Of a stretch of DNA of 64,000 bases, positions 1-12,300 are shown piece after piece. Under the pieces are notes generated by a model. That model saw only the letters and a program-made list of their open reading frames with translations, searched no databases and had not been told where the DNA came from. The stretch's first letter is position 1; each line of letters opens with the position of its first letter. The position numbers and the translations under genes are program-made. This stretch comes from Colius striatus (lineage: Eukaryota; Chordata; Aves; Coliiformes; Coliidae): the NCBI RefSeq assembly GCF_028858725.1, contig NC_084769.1, positions 11,285,501 to 11,349,500 on the forward strand. The letters run 5' to 3'.

Positions 1-3000
1 GGATTACACCAGAGTGAAATTGGGTGTAGTGAGAAGAGAGTGTCCAGGCTCAGATGGGTTTGGATGTTGACAGGAAAGGATGGACACAGCAGCAAGTACC
101 CTCCTGGGAGAATTCCAGTGTCGACACATACCTTTGTGGTCCCTGTCTTCTCCTCATCCACCGTTGGGCTGCTTTCTGGTCATGTAAGGGCAGTAGGGGT
201 AGCACTTTGAGCCATTTGTGGGTCCTTACACTGTAAGATCACCACATGAACGTATGCCAAGCTGTGTAGGACTGCATCCTTTAAGTTTTCCATATGAGAG
301 GCAGATTAAAGAGAGCTTCCATCAGCTATGAGTTTCTAGGCCAGCTTTTGGCATTGACCAACCGTTTGGCATCTCATTGCCCATTACCTGTTGACCAGAC
401 AAAACTAATCTGCATTCTCTTTTCACCAGTTCTGTCCAGAGAGGAAAGTCAAATGGATTTTAACATTGAAAACTTGTACTTTGGCCATGAAGCATAGTCA
501 AAAGTGACCATACTGACTAAGCTGGAGAGATGACTCTGCCGCCATGGCACTGTCTACCATGCTCTTCATAGCTCTTTCCCCCTAAAATTTGGTATGGCCT
601 CAGAGCCATGCCCTCAGACATCTCTATTGTCCTGGATCTCCATCACCTGCTCATGGGCTGAGGACAGGGGGAAAATCTCCAACTGGGAAAGTCTTGGAAA
701 CTTTGTTTGGCTGGTGTGTGATTTAATTGAAGTGACATGGCTTTCATTGAGTGAAATAGAGTGAATTGTGCAGGAGGGGAGAGGTGGGAGAGGAGAAGAG
801 GATGGAGCTGGACAACTCAGCAGCAGGGCATGCTTGAAACTGCCAATGCCCTTTCAAGGACACCCAGAGCTGTTGCCTTGGCTTTTCCCACCATGATCAG
901 GCTATCTGCATGTCCTTTTGGTTTTATCCAGGTGGTTGCTTTTGGGTTTGTGGGTCACATTCAGCCAATCTTGTCTTGGGAAACCGTTTGGGAAGGACTG
1001 GTCAAGGTAGCTCATATGGTGGGCACTCATTTCCAGTTGCTATCTGTCTCCTCTTAATCCAAACCAGGGGTCCTGACTCCCTGTTGTATGGATTGGTTTG
1101 CAGCTATTTCTAGTATCAAAGCAGACTGTCCAGTGGCTTACTTGTGGCTAAGAAAAGGTGCAAGTAAACATGAGCTGTGCTGCGTATGTTTGGCCCCTAG
1201 TCCAAGCTCTCTCCTCCTCATCCTCACAGGGGTGGCTGTCCTGCAGGTCTACGTGCAGTGCAGCCCTGTTTTCATGTGGGATCTGGCTGGGATCCCTTGT
1301 GCCTCTTCCAACTCACCCAAGGTTGCTGCTCACGCCTGCTCCTGGCTCAGCATCCCGGCTGGGACCTCCCAGGGGGGAAGGATCTAGCCTCTTTCAGCCA
1401 TGGTGTCATTCAAGAGAGATAATATGAAGGAAACAAACACTGAATTAAGAAAGATAAAGAAAGCAGAGGGTTTGACAGAACACCTAATTGCCCATTTATC
1501 TGTGGCACGACTTGTGAAGGTTACAGCCTGAGATAACCCACCCTCAGTGCTGTGTGCTCTGACCCAGTCACTCAGATACCCATCCTGCTGCTGTCTGCAG
1601 CTTCTGCAGCAAGCCTGGAGTGTAAAACAAACAGAAAAAGCATTAAATTACACATCTTTTTGGGAGCTAGGATCCTATAGCATGTCAGTGTTTTCTCTCT
1701 GCACCAAGGCTCTAGCAAACCAAATGCTGAGATGTGTTGTGTGGATTAAGGGCTGTTTGCTGAGACCCTGCAGTGCAGGGGTTTCAGATACTGCAAACTC
1801 CTTGCCTTGGCCCTAGGTGCGAGTGGGATTGCAACTCTGAACATGGGGGCTGATGGCAAGGGATGGATGGCTGAGCCCAAGGCACTGGGACCTGCCCTGT
1901 GGTTAGATGTGTGCATAGCTGTGCGGGTGGAAATCCCTGCTCTGGGGTCTCTTGTGTGGGATTTCAGTTCCCAGCAGTGGTAAATCTTAAGTACTCCTTT
2001 GTGCAAAAAGCTTCTTATGACTTACCCGTAGTAGGTCATGTGTCAGCAGAGGCCTTTAATTGTTCCTCCTGCTTTATCTTTGAAGATAAGAGTGAATTAG
2101 TGCCAGCCCAACTCCCTTTCAAACACATTTTCTTCTTAACCCTTCTCATCCCTCTCCTCTGCACACACTCACTGATTTCCCATGCTGCAGGAGCTGCTCT
2201 GCTGAGCTCCCCTGGCCACACAGTCTGCATCAAAGCTGCCTCCTGATACATTTGTATGGGAAAAAGAAGTTTTACTGCTAGCCTGCTGAGGCATTTTTCT
2301 GCCTTAGGGTGCCACTCCTACCTTTATGCTCCAGTGTGCCTCTGGAAAGCAGGGATGGTATTTGCTCACCTGTTTGCAGGGAGAGTGGGAGGATGCATGA
2401 GTTGGTGTCAGTTATTACTGTGTCTCATGTTGGGCAGTTGCCATATGGCTGGTGATGTGCAGTGGGTGCAGGGTGGCACGTCCTGCCAGGGGAACTGGGT
2501 GACAGAGTGAAAATGCATATTGAAAAGTAGCTCTTGGCACTTTTCCATCACATGACACTCCTGTGTGATGCCCTTTGACATGATCTCACTGGTTCTGTAG
2601 GTGTGGGGCATGGCTCACATCACCCTCCCAGGCTCCTGGGGAAGGGTGGCTCTGCCAAAACACACACTTAACATCACTGTGGGCCACATCCTGCACTGCA
2701 CATTCCCAGTGTGAAAACAGCTTTATGGGTGCTGAAACTGCAGAGCTGAGTGGCCCAGGGAGGGCGGGTGCTGATGTCTCCACTCACACTTTACATAGAG
2801 AGATGTTCGGTCCTGGGGAAAGCTCTGGGAACTTCAGCTGCTCAAAGCTCCTGGGGTTGATAAATAGCCAGAAACCAAAGTGTTGAAAACATGAAGCACT
2901 GGATTGGGCTGCTCAGGGAGATGGTGGAGTCTCTATCCCCAGGGATATTTAAAAGACATATAGATAAGGTGCTGAGGGATATGGTTTAGTGATGGGCTTG

Positions 3001-3200
3001 GCAGTGTGAGTGGTTGGACTCGATGATCTTAAAGGTCTTTTCCAACCAAAGTGATGCTATGAATCTATGAAGCCTCGTGGAAGTATTTCACCCTTCTGTA
3101 CAGAAATTTGGAGACCAACCTGGCAGAGCTGGAAGCTTCTGCAGCTCTTGGCTCCTGGCGTGGTTCCTCCCAGCTGACCACTCCCCTGTTCCTCCTGCAG
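1..3200 (+). other. ITGB5 intron, 5' part cut by window edge
   Basis: No ITGB5 exon matching the missing beta-I start could be found here, and no other gene. The only recognised element is a CR1 tail at 2896-3069. Confidence 0.8.
2896..3069 (+). mobile_element. CR1 LINE 3' fragment
   Basis: Matches the 3' end of avian CR1: GGGCTGCTCAGGGAGATGG, then GATCTTAAAGGTCTTTTCC and a CTATGAATCTATGA tail. 5' truncated. It ends 131 bases before the first ITGB5 exon here. Confidence 0.9.
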
Positions 3201-3369
3201 TTACAAGCTGTTCCCCAGCTGCGTCCCATCCTTTGGCTTCCGCCACCTCTTGTCCCTGACGGATAAAGTCGACCGTTTCAATGAAGAAGTTCAGAAGCAG
3301 AAGGTTTCCCGCAACCGAGATGCTCCGGAGGGTGGCTTCGATGCCATTTTGCAGGCTGCTGTGTGCAAG
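3201..3369 (+). CDS. ITGB5: ITGB5 exon, beta-I domain (specificity loop and metal-site loop)
   Basis: First exon in the window, 169 bp. It begins with the third base of a Gly codon after a pyrimidine-rich CTCCTGCAG acceptor and ends in frame before GTGGGT. It encodes residues 1-56, starting [13 protein letters not shown], and carries N-R-D-A-P-E-G-G, whose N, D, P and E ligate metal at the synergistic site of integrin beta subunits. Upstream exons, including the MIDAS D-x-S-x-S motif, are not in the window. Confidence 0.96.
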
Positions 3370-6300
3370 GTGGGTCACTCTGATTGCTGGGGTTTTAAAG
3401 CAAAGGAGAAGAGGGGGAGATCTTTTCTGCTCTGTTCTTGGACTGAGGTAAAGCTGCAATATACTACTTCTTGGGAGTAACTACTAAGTTTTTCTCAGAG
3501 CCATGAAAAGTAGAGGCTGTTGTTTCCACGTCCTTTTCTACCTGAACAGGCAAAGAGGGGAAAAAAAAGGTTATTTTTCTAGTTTAAAGATGTAAAATTG
3601 GAGCTTTTGAAAATGCAAATTTAGGTGGACTTGTAGAGGCTGATCCCTGAGCACCTGGGACTAAATCCTTTAAGATTCACATCAGCATGTGTTCAGCAGC
3701 ATCAGCTCGACATGTTTCTGAAGTGTGTGTCAAACACACGGTGCAGTGGTTGGCCCTTGCTGTGGGTTGGAGCTGATTCCAACTGCTCATACCTGCCCCT
3801 TTTTGTGTGTGAGACTGGATGATCCCACCTCCAGGCGCTGGTAGCTTGCTCTTCCTCTTTGTCAGCAAAACGAGCTGTCAGCAGTAATTAAAGACAAAGT
3901 TCATGACTTGGTGCCATGTTAGCCGTGTCCTTAGGGGTTTTTGAGATGTTTACTTGAAGATCTTTCTGGAATGAGTAGATGGATTGCTCTGTATCCCTTC
4001 TTGTGTCAGGGGTGGAAGTGTTTGTTTCCCTCTGCCCTATGGTTGAGCTTCCCTGCTTGGCAGAGATGCTTCTAGTTGCTTTTTCCCCTCTTGACATACA
4101 GTTTTGGTTTTGTTTATTCCAGCCTTGTGCAGTGCTTTTGGTTGAAGGTGTTTTCTCCTGGCTCTGGATTTTGGGAGCCAGGAGATAGGCATCGTCTGCA
4201 GGAGTGATGGGACACAGCAGGCTTGTGGGAAAGCAGATCTTCTCTAACCTGGGTTGGCTTCATCTACACTTCTTGCTCTTGGCAGGACTGAACCTGCCCC
4301 TTTGGATCTGATGCCATCCAACAGTCATCTTCCCTATCCCAGATGTCTCACAATATCCACAGATATTGTTGTTGGCACAACTAAAGTGCTGCACCCAATA
4401 CTCACCTGGGCATAAAGCTCTTGTCAGTTTTGGAGAGGTGGCTTTTAAGATTACAGAAGAGATGTCTCAGGATGGTGACTCACTTGTGCCACCCACCACG
4501 TGGTTTTCTGCAGGCCCTTTTTCCACATTATTGCAAACATGGGATGAAGTTTCCCAACGTTGCAGAAATACTGTGGTGTGTATCACAAGGGTTCATTCTG
4601 GAGGTGTGGGTGGAAGGCAGGAGACTTGCAAGATATTTGCTGCACGTTTGTGCCAGTCTCAGACTGTTGATAAGGACCAAATTCTTTGGTTGTTGCTCTT
4701 GAAGGTGAATTTAGATACTGGCACCATCTAAATGTGGGACCGAGCATCCTCTGGGAAGGGTGAGCAGAGGTGAGCGTGTGTGCTTGTGTGGCTCTTGGTG
4801 TGATGTGGCAGGTCAGGACAGGAACTGCTGCAGCCACAGCAGTTAATTTATTACTGGAGCTGGGGTGTGGGAAAGAAACTCCATGGAACCAGTGTGTAAG
4901 GGGAGACAGGCTGCATTGCCCTGGCAGCCCCTTGCTGGGGGTGGAGCAGCTACCTGTGAATCACAGGCCTGAGCAGCAAAGGCTCTGTCTATCCAGAGTT
5001 AGAACAGTGAAATTTGGGGCCAGCTGATAGAGCTCCTAAGCCCTGCAGCCAAAATGGGAGCTTGGTGATTGGTTTCCCATGTGTCAGCCAAGTGGTGGTG
5101 ACGTTTGGCACCATTGAGGGAAAGTGGCAGATGTCTGAGGAGAAACTGAAATGCTGCTGCTAGGTGAGGGTGCTCTTTGCTGTAATGAATAGTGCTTTGC
5201 ATCCAGCAGTGATCAATGGAATATCATGAGGAACTAAAGTGCAGACTAGTTCCTAGTAACTCAGGAACTGTTTTCCCCAAGTGCAGGGAAAGCAGCATAC
5301 AGATACCTTGGTGACTTCTGGGATCGGTTTCTCATCACTACTGTGGTATCCCAATTGCATCCTCTTGTCGTGTTCCAGCTTTCACCCTCTCTACTGTATT
5401 CAAACACCAAGATTTAGGGTAGTTATGAGCTTAGAAAGTCCCCTGCCTTCAGGTTGATCCAACATGTTGACCATTAAGTCCTTTGTGGCATCAAGAGAGA
5501 CATCCCAGGGGAAGCCAGTCACAGCGTGGCAGAGCCTTGCTGTTTCCAAGCCACGGTGTCTGAGTGGGGTGGTCTTCTCCCCTTCAAGCTCTGAGGTGTC
5601 AGAAACAATACTTGCTTTGTTGACAAGGTATTTTTATACTGTAATTCATATCAGGCATTTCTTCTGCATGAGCTGTGTAAGAGCTCTGTAACACTCAAGT
5701 AATTTCTTGGCCTGGTTTTCAACCCAAGGGGTGGGGAGAGCTTGTAGAGCTAATACAGACTAATGAGCAGGCCCAGGATTTGGCTCCTGTCTGAAAGATG
5801 AAGATATGTTAAGTGTTATTCTGGAGGCAATGAAAGAGCCAGAGACAATAGGCCTTTATCCTGATGCTAAAATTATAAGCCAGGAATATTAATCAACCTT
5901 CTGTAATTACATTTTTCCATTTGCAGTATTTTGGTTCTCTGCCATTCTTTAACCCAAGCATCATATGGCTTGGTGATATGTAGAAGTTTCAGATCTTATA
6001 CACTAGGGATGTAACAAAGAAGTAGTGCTGGATTAGAAAATAAAGTGTCTTTTGAAGCAGTTTTGATTGGTGCTTGCTAGACACTGGTACATGGAGATGG
6101 CCAAGACATCTGGGAGACACCTTTCAGCACTAAGTCAAACAAAGGAGGCTTTGGCTTTTAATCCCAGAGGCAATACTTACCTTGCACCTGTAGCATTCTT
6201 GCTTCAAAATAGCTCGGTACTTGAGAAACTCGTGAGGTTTTAGACATGTTGATGGATGCAGAGGGATCTCCTGGCAGTTGATGTCTGGCAATTGAACTGT

Positions 6301-9300
6301 TTTTGTTCAGTGCCCAAAGCATAGATTTAGATGTTGATTTCAGGCTTGGAAATACTGATGCATCCTTTTCAATAGGATTTGGAGGGCTGGGCTGTGCTGA
6401 GACAGCTGTGGCAGTTTGGCCAGTCCCTGTTGGCTGCCAGGAGGGAAAAGCAGGTCTTTCAGGGTATGGGAGCCAAGAGCAGCTGGTGGTAGGAGTAGGG
6501 GCAGGATCCGCGGCAAGCCCAGCCCTGCAGAGACACATCTTCCCACATCACTCTTTGTTGGGTTAGGTCCCACCTCTGCTTTCAGAATCCCATGAGGATC
6601 AAAAAACAGAACAGGAGGCAAACGTCAGTGCAGGTTTGGGTGGGTTTTTTTTGTCTGACAATCCCAGTCCAGTAAAAATAAACTCAAGTCTCTTTGGTTA
6701 TTTATTTTAAAGAGAGCAGAGTGCTGCTCTGGTTTTGTGGTGGAAACTGAGTGCTGAAGAGCTGTATTTTCCAGTGCCTGCAAGCTGCTGGCAGAGGCAG
6801 CCTGGGTTGCAATGGCTCTTCAGTGTGATGGCCTCTCCAGGTTCTTTTCCCATAGATCTCCAGCTCTTTTGGGGTGGCATCAACACAATTGGCCATTCCA
6901 GCAGAGACACCCTGGTCTGGTGCTCTGAGGCCTCAAATGCTCTCAGTGCACTGAAACTGTGAGTGCTTGTTGCTTTTTGGGAAGTGAGTTCTTTGACTGA
7001 GCAACCAAAGCAGTTTTAACGTTGTTTATGTGGGAAACTGTGTGTTGAAGGCATGGAGAGATTGTCTGCAAAAGGATGCTTAGCCCTTGATTTAAAGGTG
7101 GGCTTGACAGGCAGGTAAACAGCAGCATCATGTCCAAAGTGGTAACTGCTATTGAATGCAGCTGGTATTCTGTGTGCATGGTGCATTTCTAAGGAACTCA
7201 GACTCAGATTAATCCTCTTAATCTCTTTGGAAATTTTCTGGGTCTCAATCATTAAAAAACCCGATGAAATCAACTTTCTATATGCACAGAAAAGTGAACT
7301 GGATGGGCTTATGTGTGATGACTGAGTACTGCCTCTTGCATCATTAGAGCCACAATCACTTTTGGGTCGAGTTCTTAGGAAATTACATTTTGGCATGAAG
7401 GTTTTGCCTTTTGTCCAGTGGGATGTCAGTGGAATGACTCCTGCTTCCCAGAGCAAAATAGTCCTCATTGCATACTGAGCTGGACTGTGACGTGTTGGTA
7501 CATGATGAAGGATGCTGCCAAAGCTTTCTTCCTATGGCCTTATTCACATTGTGTGGTTCTTTAAAATGACATTAAAGAAAAATCACCTTCAGCAATAGGG
7601 AGGAGAAAGAAATCTGCTCAGGAATAGTGTTGCTGAAGCAAGAGTTATATTTATGGGAGAGATCAGTAGGCTTTGGGCTATGACTCACATTTGCAGACTG
7701 CAAATTTGCGCTGGCAGCCATGATACCACATCCTTCTGCCTGCTCTGCCCTCCTGCCATGCCCATGCCAGCATTTGCCATAGGAAATGTCTTTGCAGCCA
7801 GGCTGCAGCAGCTTGTGGGCTAGCATCTTACTGTGAAACAAGGCAAAGTTTAGATTTTGCTAAATAAGCTCAGCTGTAAGCTCTGGGGGAGTTGGGTATA
7901 TTCATCTGCACTGTGTTCCCATCAGTAAAGCTTTTGGCAGCTTTTCCCTCACCCCTTCCTGAGGGATTTGCACTATGTTGTTGTGAGCTGGAGGGAGGGG
8001 GATGCTGCTGCTTTGCTGGGTGTCCAGCTCAAGGAGAAGCTCTGGTAGATGGGTCTTTCTGGCTCTGGTCTCTTCCACAGCAGGGTCTCCCTGCTGAGGT
8101 TGGCAGCCAGGACCTCAGCCTGCCCAGCTTGGCATGAGCTGGCAGTGGGAGCTGCCAGAGAGCGCAGGGGAATGTGCTGCAGTACTGTGGTTTCCAAAAA
8201 TTTCCTTTGGCCTTCTCTATTTCCCTCCACTTCCATTGCAACAAGCAGCTCCAGTGTGCTGTTGTAGGCACAGATCTGCTTCTCAGGCTGATGCAAAGCT
8301 GGAAACCTGGGGAAGCTCTGTGGGAGGGAAACATTTATCCACTACTTGTTATCCTTTTATCTGGACAAAAAAAAAAAAGCTATCCCTGCATCTTCCTCCA
8401 TGCTGAGATGGTGATAATGTCTGGTCCTGGTGCACAGGGTTGCATCACAGCCAGCTCCCTCAGGCAAAGCCCTTGCTGTGCCGCAGCTCAGAAGGAGCCT
8501 TTACGAGCGGTAATGAAACTGCTGAGTGGGGATATTGCAGCTCTCGCTGTTGCCTTGCCTGCTCCATGGAGCTGAGGAAACAAGATCAGATTAAATGTGT
8601 GTGTGGAGGAATCTGGCAGGTCTCCTTTGGCTATGAAAGCAGCTGAAATTCTTATTCTTGGATCTGGGTAGAGAAGGCCTGGTGGACAGTCCACGTAGCT
8701 CCTTGTGCCTGTTTCAGTTAGTGCAGAATATAATGTGAAATGCTTCATGGGCCTCTGACTGTTTTCTTGCCAGGGATGAGTGGACAGGAGTGTGGTGCTC
8801 TTCTAATTAGTGCTAACAGATCTACTGCTGGATGGGTGCATGGCTGCAGGATGAGGGGCAAAGGATGGGCTTGACAAACCCCCTGTCTCACGGGTTTGTT
8901 TTCCCCCAGGAGAAGATCGGCTGGCGTAAGGAGGCATCTCACCTGCTGGTCTTCACAACGGATGACGTGCCCCACATAGCTCTGGATGGGAAGCTGGGTG
9001 GGCTGGTGCAGCCCCATGATGGCCAGTGCCACCTGAATGAAGCCAACGAGTACAGTGCATCCAGCCAGCTGGTAAGGGGGGGACATGGGGCCCAGCCCTT
9101 GGGTTTTGGTAGAGTCTGTGGAGACCAGCCACCCCTGGACTCTATCAGTCTTTGTCACACACACCCCCTGACTAGCATGGTGTCATCTGCAGTTTGCAAC
9201 TAAAATTTGCAGTTCCCCTCAGGCATCCTCCCACAGTGAATGCTTCTGTGATGCTCAAAAATGAGTTAGGAGCTTAGCAAGTTCCTTCAGGGCTCATTGC

Positions 9301-12300
9301 AAGGGAGGGACACATTGAAATGTCCTGAAGAGCATCAGGTTTTGCCTGCAAAAGTGCAAAATATGTCATCCCTTTTCTAGAATGTCCAGTGGACTGTCAG
9401 CTTCTCCCTGGGGAGACTGAGTCTACCTTGATGTGGCTGTGCTAGGAAGCACAACAGGATGCTCCTTTTATTCACAGCCTTTGCACATGACACTAGCAGA
9501 GGTCTTAGTAATAAGTAGACAAACTGACCCATGGAGGAAACTTCTGGGGTGAAGGAGCACTTGACAGCCACCTCATTACCGCATCCTTCTGCAGAAGGGT
9601 GCTGTATTCAGCAGATCACAAAGCACTGCTTATGATTTCATTCCTGCACGGATGTCAGGAATGTTTCTGGGTGGAAGATCTTCAGAGAAACCCTCTTTCC
9701 ATCCACCTTTGCAATCCTAGCAAGCACATGCTTACCAGAGTACAGCCCATACTGACGTGGGGTTACCCTGAGGAGCTGGTGTGGGGATGCTGCCTCACTG
9801 TTTCCATGTTTCAGTTTTGGAGGCTCCCAATCATCCCTCCAATCTGCAAGTAAACAAGGTGGGGTTTTTTTCTGAGGACAGCACTTCAGAAGCAGCCTGG
9901 GATTTTAAACTCAAGCTGCTCTCTTGAAGGTGATCACTGGTTCATTATTTTGTTGCTTGTAGGTAGCTAGAGCAGTATCTTCCTGCCATCTTCTCTGTCT
10001 GGGAAGTGTGCAGAATTAAAGAGCTTATTGTAATCTCTTTATGGTTCCAGTATGCAGAAAGAACAAGCAGTGAATGTTTCCACTTTGGGAAAAAAACATA
10101 CGTTTCCACTGAGTGCAGTTGTAGGTCTCCCTGCCTTGCACCCCTGGAGATAGCAGCCAGCTCATTAGACATGTGCATCTGCTGATGGCAAAGTACAAAG
10201 AGGAAAGAAAGAAATCCAGGGTTTCAGGTGTTGCTGCAGCTGGTGGTGTTATCAGTCATATATTCTAGTGAAAGGTGCAGCAGAAACATTTAAAGGATGA
10301 CAGAATTCCTACTGTTTCAGTTGGGATTGGGCTGATACATCAGGTACTTTATACTGCAACAAAACATGCCACAATTCTGGAACAAATATTGCTGTTGGGA
10401 GGAGATGAACAGTGAAATTTGTTGTAATTTCTGTTATGCATCAGTCTTTCTGCCCTTTTTGTGTCCCTAGGATTATCCTTCCCTGGCACTTCTCGGGGAG
10501 AAACTCGCCGAAAACAACATCCATCTGATTTTTGCTGTTACCAAAAGTCATTACATGCTGTACAAGGTAAGTGCCACCGACCCATCTGGGCTGGGGGCAG
10601 ATTTAAATGCTTCTGGGCAGCATCTTCCTGCTGGTCCTGTGGAGCAGAGGCTGGTAGGGGCAGGCAGAGGTGAGCTGGTGATGTTCAGCCCACTGGCCCT
10701 CCCTGCTAGTCCTTTCAGCGAAAAGCTTCTTAGAGCAAACAGATGTAGATGTTAGTGAGCATAGACCTAAAATAGAGTCCAGCTTAATCTGGATGTTCAG
10801 ATGGCTGCCAGCTGTACAGCATGAGAGAGAGACGTGAAACCTGTTCAGCCCATGCTGCAGTGACTTAATCCCATTACCTAATCGCGTGCAGTGTTCCTGC
10901 CCAGCTGTGTTTTTCCATCACGCAGCCCAGGGCCCTGACTTGCCACATACAATTTGAACTCCCTAGCTGTCCCTGCTCCCCTCTCCAAAAGCAAAAGGTG
11001 AGCCGAGCTGCAAGGGCTGGCCTGTGTCTGGAACTGGCCAGAGGGGTTTCACTCCTCTGCAGATGCAGGGGAGGTGTTTCAGGAGGGGTTACTTTTGGAA
11101 ACCTCTGCTCCAGCTCTAGAGGCTTCAGCAAAAACAACAAGCAACCACGTTGCTACCGTTTAGATGCTGCTGTGGAGAGCAGGAGGGCTGAACTCATTCT
11201 CCACCCCCTCTCCTGGGGATGCTTGCCTGTTGTGAGGCAAAGACAGGGCAGCTGCAGCTCCCTCCCCACGGTGCAGGCTCCTGGGAGTGCACAGCAGCTG
11301 GCTCTTGCCCCCTCCATCAGCACACTGAGGTCCAGCAGTCCCTATCCATGAGGGAGCTTTGTTTGGCACTTGACGCGTTTGGCGTTTGACACTGGAGCAG
11401 GGTGTGTGGCTGGTGTCCCTGGTGCAGGGTTGGTCCCTCCTCACTCTTTGCTTTTTCCTCTACATCTCAGCAGTTTCCTTCATTTTCTCTTTTTTTTTTT
11501 TTCCCAAGAACTTCACCTCTTTGATTCCTGGGACAACAGTGGAGATTTTGCACAAAGACTCCAAGAATATCATCGAGCTGATTGTCAAGGCTTACAACGT
11601 AAGTGTGGGCTCCTCTCCCTGGACCCCACACTGCTGGGGCTGGGGCATTGTCCTGGTTTCATCTGAGACTGAGTTAATTTTCTTCCTAATAGCTGCTATA
11701 GGGCTATACTTGGAGTTTACACTGAAGAGAATGTTGATAGCACAGGGATGCTTCAGTTATTGCTGAGCAGTGCTTGCACAACATCAAGGCTGTTTCTGCT
11801 TCTCACGCCACCCTGACAGTGAGTGGACTGGGAATAGAGGAAGGGTGGCGTGTGCAAGAGAAGATGGGAGGAAACAGGGCCAGGACAGCTGAGTTGAACT
11901 TGCCAAAGGGCTATTCCATGCCATGGGACGCCATGCCTAGTATATAAACTGGAGGGAGTTGGCCAGAGGGGCAGATCACTGCTCGGGCATCAGTCAGTGA
12001 GGGGTGAGCAATTGCATTGGGCAGCACTTGTCTTTTTCTTGGTTTTTTTCTCTTAATTACTATTATTATACTTATTGCAATTTATTTTGCTTTAGCTATT
12101 ATACTTATTTGAACCCATGAGTTTTGATTCTCTTTTCCCATTCGTGTCCCCATCCCACTGGAGGTATGGGGAGGGGGACAGGCAGTGGGAGTGAGTGGCT
12201 GCCTGAGGCTTCATTGCCACAAGCTTGGGCTTGAACCACAACAGGCACCCACCATGGGCAGGGAAATGAGGTGGCTGAGGTAGAAAAAGAGCATAGGGAT

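Noticed and set aside
1-3200. Missing upstream ITGB5 exon (MIDAS DxSxS region)
   Set aside because: Looked for the DLSLSMKDD-type sequence in all forward frames and did not find it; it must lie left of the window.
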